From the NCBI GenBank assembly GCA_025766275.1, contig JAFKAC010000182.1:1-64000 (forward strand): a stretch of DNA of 64,000 nucleotides, written 5' to 3'. This DNA comes from Lactarius indigo (Eukaryota > Basidiomycota > Agaricomycetes > Russulales > Russulaceae). Both the position numbers and the translations under genes were made by a program. Shown here piece by piece: positions 59,120-64,000 of the stretch (positions are counted from its first letter, which is position 1; every line of letters begins with the position of its first letter). Under the pieces are notes generated by a model. It did no database searches and had not been told where the DNA came from. It saw only the letters and a list, made by a program, of their open reading frames with translations.

Positions 59120-61392
59120 ATGGGCGCAAGCGAATCTAGATCGCGCGAGGAAGCGGACGACGCTACCGCAGGCGCAGCCGCTCAGGACTACTACGCGATC
59201 CTCGAAGTCGACGAGGACGCCAGTGCCGATGAGATCAGGGTGAGTTCGTACTCAACTCGGACACGCCCATGTGCCGCGATGACGATTGGCTGCATCTGAT
59301 CAGAGCCACCTCGTCATGACAGCGTTCCTTCCGACGACTCGCACTCATCCATCACCCGGACAAAAATCATGACGACCCCGAAGGTGCGACCGACGTTTCG
59401 CCGCGTTGCAGCAGGCATATGAGGTGGGTGTTCCGGTTTTGTGGGCCATCGTGACCTTCTTTCATCTGATCTTACACAATCTATCCCCCGATAGGTACTG
59501 AGTGACGAGCAGGCGAGCCACTCCGAGATTTCGTAGCAGTATTTGATCATCCCAGTCTCACCCCCGTCTCCGCTAGGAACGTGCTTGGTACGACTCACAT
59601 AGGTCGGCCCTCGCCCCTGAACCAGATGCGGAGACCGTCATCAATGACATCAAGACCGGCGCCGTTCCTTCGCGTGCGCGCGATCGCGGCTCACCGTGCG
59701 CCACATCCAGGCATTCCTGAACCCTTCGATGTGGTCGAGTTTCGATGATGGCGCAGACGTGCGGGCCCATCGGTTTCCGAATGAATAGAATGCTCAACCG
59801 GCGTTTTGTCCTTACAGGGCTATTTCACCATATACCGAAATCTGTTTGATAGGCTCGCGAGAGAGGAACGACTTTCCAACACCGTGGATTTTCCTTCGTT
59901 TGGCTACTCAACGTGGGATTGGGCTGCACCGTCTAAAGAGCGTCCCTCCGAGGCGGCACGGCACTTCTATAACTTCTGGCTTAATTTTACCACGGACAAG
60001 GAGTTCGCCTGGTCCGACCAGTGAATGTCTCGGAGGCCCCCGACCGGCAGGTCCGGAGGTAGGTCAACCAGACCCAAGCTCGTTTACTGCGACTCATGCC
60101 GCCAGGTTAATGGAGAAAGATAACAAAAAGGCCAGAGACGGCGCGCGGAAGGAGTACAACGAGACCGTCAAGGTACGGCTGGCGCTCGATTCACCATCGA
60201 TCGGGCTTCAATGACAGAACCCAGTAGGCTCTTGTCATGTTCGTGCGTAAACGCGACCCACGCTACAAGGCACACATCGCCCGCCAGGCTCAGTCTCCAT
60301 GCCAACGCCCGCAACTGGCGCGGGGACGACGACCCCCAAAAGGGCGGCGCCAAGATCGACATTTGTCGTCCAGGACTGGCAGAAGGTCGCCGAGCTAAGC
60401 GATGCCGCGGCAGACTTGGAATGGGCGCGTGCTGAAGGCACCGAGGACGAAGAGTGGGAGTGCATCGCTTGCAACAAGACGTTCAGGAGCGAGGCTGCGT
60501 GGAACAGCCATGAAAGGAGCAAAAAACACCTTCGGACGGTGGAGCAGCTGAAACGCGAGATGCAAGAAGAGGAACTGGAGTTGGAACTTGGCCAAGGTGA
60601 CGGCGAATTTGCGGACGCGAATGCCGAGGACCACGAGGAAGTCGACGGTCAGGTCACAGCGAGCGCCGCTGCAACAACAGATGACATTGAGGACGAGGAA
60701 CCGCTAGAGGCTTCTCCTGACCGTACACCTGCGCCCAACAAAGAGGAAGGTTCGACCGAGGCCCAAGATCTCGAAAGCCGCCCCGGCAGACAAAGGCGAA
60801 TTCAAAAAAGTCTCATACACCATCACTAGAACCATCACCAGCGCTCTCTGTTCCCGAGGTGTCCCAAATAGGTGCTGCACGGCATCAACAGACAGAAGGC
60901 GATTCCGAGCTGTCCCGAGAAAACCGTGAGACGCTGGACTCGGGAGAACCCCACGACGACGAGCAGGAGGATGACGAAACCGGCACTGCAAATCCCACCA
61001 AAGGGGAGATGTCAAAGCGGGAGAAGCGCAGAGCCCGTGAGGCTGCAAAGAAGGCGCGCGAAGGCGAAGCGAAAGGCGGCTGTGCAGTGAGTTTCCCCTC
61101 ACCGAATTTTTTATTCAATTCGCCCCCGTGTTGGGAACATTTGACAGGAGTTTGCCGCGTTGGTATCTCCGGCGTTGGGCCACTGTTTCGGTCGCGTTTT
61201 GTCTTTTTTTCTTTTTGGGTTGGCTGTCATCCTCTCATAACCGAAAACTTAATATTCAAAACAGTGCAACGTTTGTGGGGAGAAATTTGACAGCAAACAA
61301 AGATGTTTGAGCATATCAACCGAGAGGGACATGCACTCGCACGCACAGGTGATGGGAATATACCAAAGAAAAAGGGAAAGAAGACGAGGTAG
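59120..61392 (+). CDS. JJJ1: J-domain ribosome-biogenesis protein Jjj1/DNAJC21 (frame interrupted)
   Basis: MGASESRSREEADD then DYYAILEVDEDASADEIR and RSFRRLALIHHPDKNHDDPE form the J domain with HPD. Next come RAWYDSHRSALAPEPDAETV, GYFTIYRNLFDRLAREERL, SFGYSTWDW, a Lys/Arg-rich helix (KKARDGARKEYNETVK, MFVRKRDPRYKAHIARQ), a first C2H2 finger (WECIACNKTFRSEAAWNSHE), an acidic stretch and a second finger (CNVCGEKF, FEHINREGHALA). This is the DNAJC21 order, an Hsp70 co-chaperone for cytosolic 60S maturation. Frame losses of one base occur near 59390, 59690, 60022 (TGG to TGA), 60297 and 61299. The conserved text continues across each, which suggests base-calling gaps. Confidence 0.85.
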
Positions 61393-61670
61393 TACGGTCC
61401 ATTCTCACAGGTAGGACGAGAGTGGACGAATTGTAGGTTGTGCGGAACGTACAGTACATACGAATCTTGATCTGCACGTAAACGGATAGAACGGGCGATG
61501 GTTCCGTGACCCTCGTGTTGATGCAGGAATGCTATCATACCATATACAGCTGTACCAAGTGACTTGATCGAGACACGAACACGCAACGAACATCTCGTGC
61601 CGGAATTCGAACAAAAAATTCAAAAACTGATCACAAGAATCGGTCAGGCCCGACGGAACATCGGGTCATC
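61393..61670. other. Intergenic, convergent JJJ1 and PRP18 ends
   Basis: 278 bp of AT-rich 3' flank, nothing else seen. Confidence 0.5.
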
Positions 61671-63050
61671 TCATCCCATAAGCTGCGACACGTCATCTGG
61701 GGGGTACTTGGTCTGTGAGAACGTGAGGAGTCTGGAAAAACGGCAATCAGCACACGGAGACAGTCCGTCCGAACGCAACAAGCTCACCGCTTTAGACTTT
61801 GGATATATTTCCGACTGACTTCGTCGTTCAAAACATGTGCCACTTGATCTGAAGAAATCTTTTCGCGCGCGGATCGCTCATGGATACTGGAGGGGGGGAG
61901 AACGATCAGCATTCGAAAAGCTCTATCCGGCAATTGCACCCACCCAACCATGTGACTCCGATTGGCCACGGCGCATTCCCGATCGAAAGACGGAGATACG
62001 CGTCGTTGGCTCGCTGATACTGACGCTTTTGCATATGGTGCACGATCTCTGCCAGACGTGGCAGCATGTCGTCCGGAATAGACTAAGGTACACCGGTGTC
62101 AAAGGGAGAACAAGAACAAGAAGAAAGAAAACGAACTCGTGATCGCAGCAATTTGAAAAGTGGCTTCAAGTATTGAGCGGACTGCACTTGCGTCGCGGCG
62201 GCCAGCTTCCCTGGGTCGTCCTTTTAACGTGCTCTGATGGCGTCGTGTTTAACGAATGGACATGTCAACGGAGTAAACGTCTTACCGGGGCGTTCGGGCC
62301 ATACTTTCGCCCCATTCCTTGAGCACCCTCTTGAGGGCATAGTAGATGATAGGGTACAACTTGTCCGGGTCCGTCTTGATAAGTGCCATGTCAAGCACGC
62401 GCGATCTCCCCGTCACCAGACGCAGACTCGTCTTTCTTCTTTCCCTTGCTGCCCTCGTCGGCGCCCGAGTTCGCATTGCGGTCCCTCATCAGCCGCTCGG
62501 CACTCTCGACGTCTTCCAGCGCCTTCCGGAAGTCATTCTGCCCACCCACGCGCTCGTGGCCCTTCTCCTCGATGAGTTCGAGCGCACGCAGGCGCAGACG
62601 CCGTCCTTGTCCGACTCGCCGAACAACCGGATTGGCTGGCCCTTCGCACGAAGACGGCGTATGGTTCTTCGTTGGAAATGTTGAAAGCTACGCCGGTAGC
62701 TGGGGGAGGTGTGCCCGTGCCCATGTCGGGGGCTGGAGAGGCGGTCGAGCGCGCAGCACTGGGTAATGAGGGGGCTAGCGACGTAGAGCGACTGGAACCG
62801 TTATTCTAAGCTCCAGCGACGTCTCAATATCTCGGTGTAGATTAGAGAGAAATGGTGAAAACGCACTTTGGGCGGCGCGGCCTGCTCTGCCTCCGCCTCT
62901 GCCTTCTTGGGCTGCCTCCTCGCGCGCCTTGCGCTCTTCCTCTTCTTTCATCCGCTCTATATCACCTCTCCGCATGTATTTGTTAGGGCGCGGTGGCCCA
63001 TTATCGCGAGCTTTGCGTTTAGATGCGATTTCAGCTTTGAGCGCGTCCAT
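61671..63050 (-). CDS. PRP18: Pre-mRNA splicing factor 18 (frame interrupted)
   Basis: Starts [20 protein letters not shown] and [20 protein letters not shown]. Further blocks: [27 protein letters not shown] (PRP4/Prp18 motif), [129 protein letters not shown] and [19 protein letters not shown]. The C-terminal helical Prp18 domain acts in the second splicing step with Slu7. One-base gaps near 62612, 62397, 62206 and 61951 break the frame between otherwise intact blocks. Divergent from COX12 with only 90 bp between starts. Confidence 0.85.
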
Positions 63051-63140
63051 GTTGGTAGGAGTGTTGATTATCTAAGCATGGAAATCCGAACTTATTCGCG
63101 CGTTTCCGTTCTGGGAACGACCTTTTAACACCCCATCACT
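63051..63140. promoter_or_regulatory. Shared divergent promoter, PRP18 / COX12
   Basis: Only 90 bp separate the two start codons, so both 5' leaders and core promoters must overlap or extend into neighbouring coding DNA. Confidence 0.6.
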
Positions 63141-63702
63141 ATGTCCGACGCCGAAGCCACTCAGAGGTGCGCTGTCTGCACCTTTTTTTGAGAGATAAAA
63201 ATTCACAAATTATGCAGCAAATACGTCCTCCAGACTGCTGGGGTTTGACGGTACATAGCAACAATGGTCTGCTGGGAATTATTTGGGGTTTGCTGACGTT
63301 TCTCACCCCAGCCCGCTTCCCTTACACCAACCAGACAAGACACTGGTAAGGCTGACCCCTCTAAGGCTATGTCTCTTTTTCTCTTACCCCAGACTGTGCA
63401 AGTTACCAAAATTACACCGACTACTTCAAGTGCATCGCTGCCAAAGGCGAGGATTTCGCGCCATGCAAGCAGTTCAAGCGTGCCTACAACTCGCTTTGCC
63501 CCAGTCAGTCACTTTTCCGAGCTGCTTTATTGAATTTGGTGTATTAATATGTATGTTCTGCTCAGATGAATGGGTGTGTTACATTTTATTTCTCGCTCGT
63601 TCCCTCTACTGCAGAGAATGACCGACTCTTGTGTCTCTGCAGATCGGCAAGTGGGACGAGGAGAGGGAAAATGGCACCTTCCCCGCGTCTCTAGAGCCTT
63701 GA
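63141..63702 (+). CDS. COX12: Cytochrome c oxidase subunit VIb (Cox12), one-base frame problem
   Basis: Exons 63141-63166, 63218-63250, 63312-63345, 63403-63503, 63566-63573 and 63643-63702. The protein reads MSDAEATQR, KYVLQTAG, FDARFPYTNQTRHCYQNYTD, YFKCIAAKGEDFAPCKQFKR, AYNSLCPNEW and IGKWDEERENGTFPASLEP. CYQNYTDYFKC (CX9C) and CKQFKRAYNSLC (CX10C) are the disulfide pairs of the CHCH fold used in intermembrane-space import. Exon 2 has GGGG at 63240-63243 where GGG keeps the frame, a typical homopolymer error. It bridges the cytochrome oxidase dimer at the cytochrome c side. Confidence 0.88.
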
Positions 63703-64000
63703 CCTTCTGTGTTCATCAATAGTGTTTGTAGAGAGCTGGCAACTAAATACAAGCGGGCACATCATCAGGTTTCGGCAGAGTACTTGCACAAGTTGATTAT
63801 ACGACTGGGTTGTGGTAGTGGAACAGTTACTTGTGAGTATTGAGCCTTTTTTTTTTTCAAAACTTCAAGAGTCTTCAAATACTATCCGGTATGTTGTACA
63901 CGACGTCCGAACGAGCGATGCATGTTGGATGCATGACAGTTGTTTTGCATTTTACGTATTGACATCGTTGCTTGTGGCTTTTATTATGAATGGCATCACG
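63703..64000. other. COX12 3' flank to window end
   Basis: 298 bp without a coding frame; contains a T run at about 63847. Confidence 0.5.

Noticed and set aside
60299..60829. Independent zinc-finger gene
   Set aside because: It is the middle of JJJ1/DNAJC21, isolated only by the frame breaks on either side.

Overview
The window is nuclear DNA of a basidiomycete fungus, most likely an agaricomycete. The genes are compact and interrupted by many 47-75 bp GT-AG introns. They encode typical fungal single-copy housekeeping proteins. The accessory content also fits: F-box/LRR-like paralogues, a hAT DNA transposon, a decayed GH79 enzyme gene, and a homeodomain factor of the fungal Hob1/Phx1 type. 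No tRNA, rRNA or CRISPR array was recognised.

Layout. 1-3378: 3' part of MED25 (+). 3.4-12.9 kb is an accessory segment. It holds a truncated PITH-gene copy that received a complete hAT element (4011-8065, perfect 17-bp TIRs and 8-bp TSD), two tandem F-box genes that may be spliced together, and the intact PITH-domain gene (-). 13.3-15.2 kb: GH79 beta-glucuronidase-like pseudogene (-). 15.5-24.9 kb: ARPC2 (-), eIF4B (+), a cyclophilin with a charged tail (-), an Rsr1/Rap-like GTPase (+) and the DEAD-box helicase DBP2 (+), which has one exceptionally long intron. 25.4-29.6 kb: three tandem, intact alpha/beta-hydrolase paralogues. 29.8-34.5 kb: an Alba-domain RNase P/MRP-type protein and a DDT/WHIM/PHD chromatin protein. 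34.5-38.8 kb is gene-poor with only weak candidates. 38.8-53.9 kb is a dense housekeeping block: APC10 (-), UBA4 (+), a UBX protein (-), NPT1 (-), RRP41 (+), TRM8 (-), CIT1 (+), ZNF830-like (+), COX10 (-), U1-70K (+). 55.8-63.7 kb: homeobox gene (+), TIM13 (-), JJJ1/DNAJC21 (+), PRP18 (-), COX12 (+).

Gene models were built by joining exons so that phase and family motifs agree. For most housekeeping genes the summed exons give an exact open frame. Many genes form head-to-head pairs with 90-280 bp between start codons. About six of roughly 115 introns I placed need a GC donor. From about 56.3 kb onward, five conserved genes in a row need single-base corrections. That clustering looks more like a sequence-quality problem than gene death. 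I did not find a clearly new multi-gene system. The most unusual structures are the nested duplication/transposon history at 3.4-12.9 kb, the fused tandem F-box genes, the hydrolase triplet, and the long DBP2 intron.
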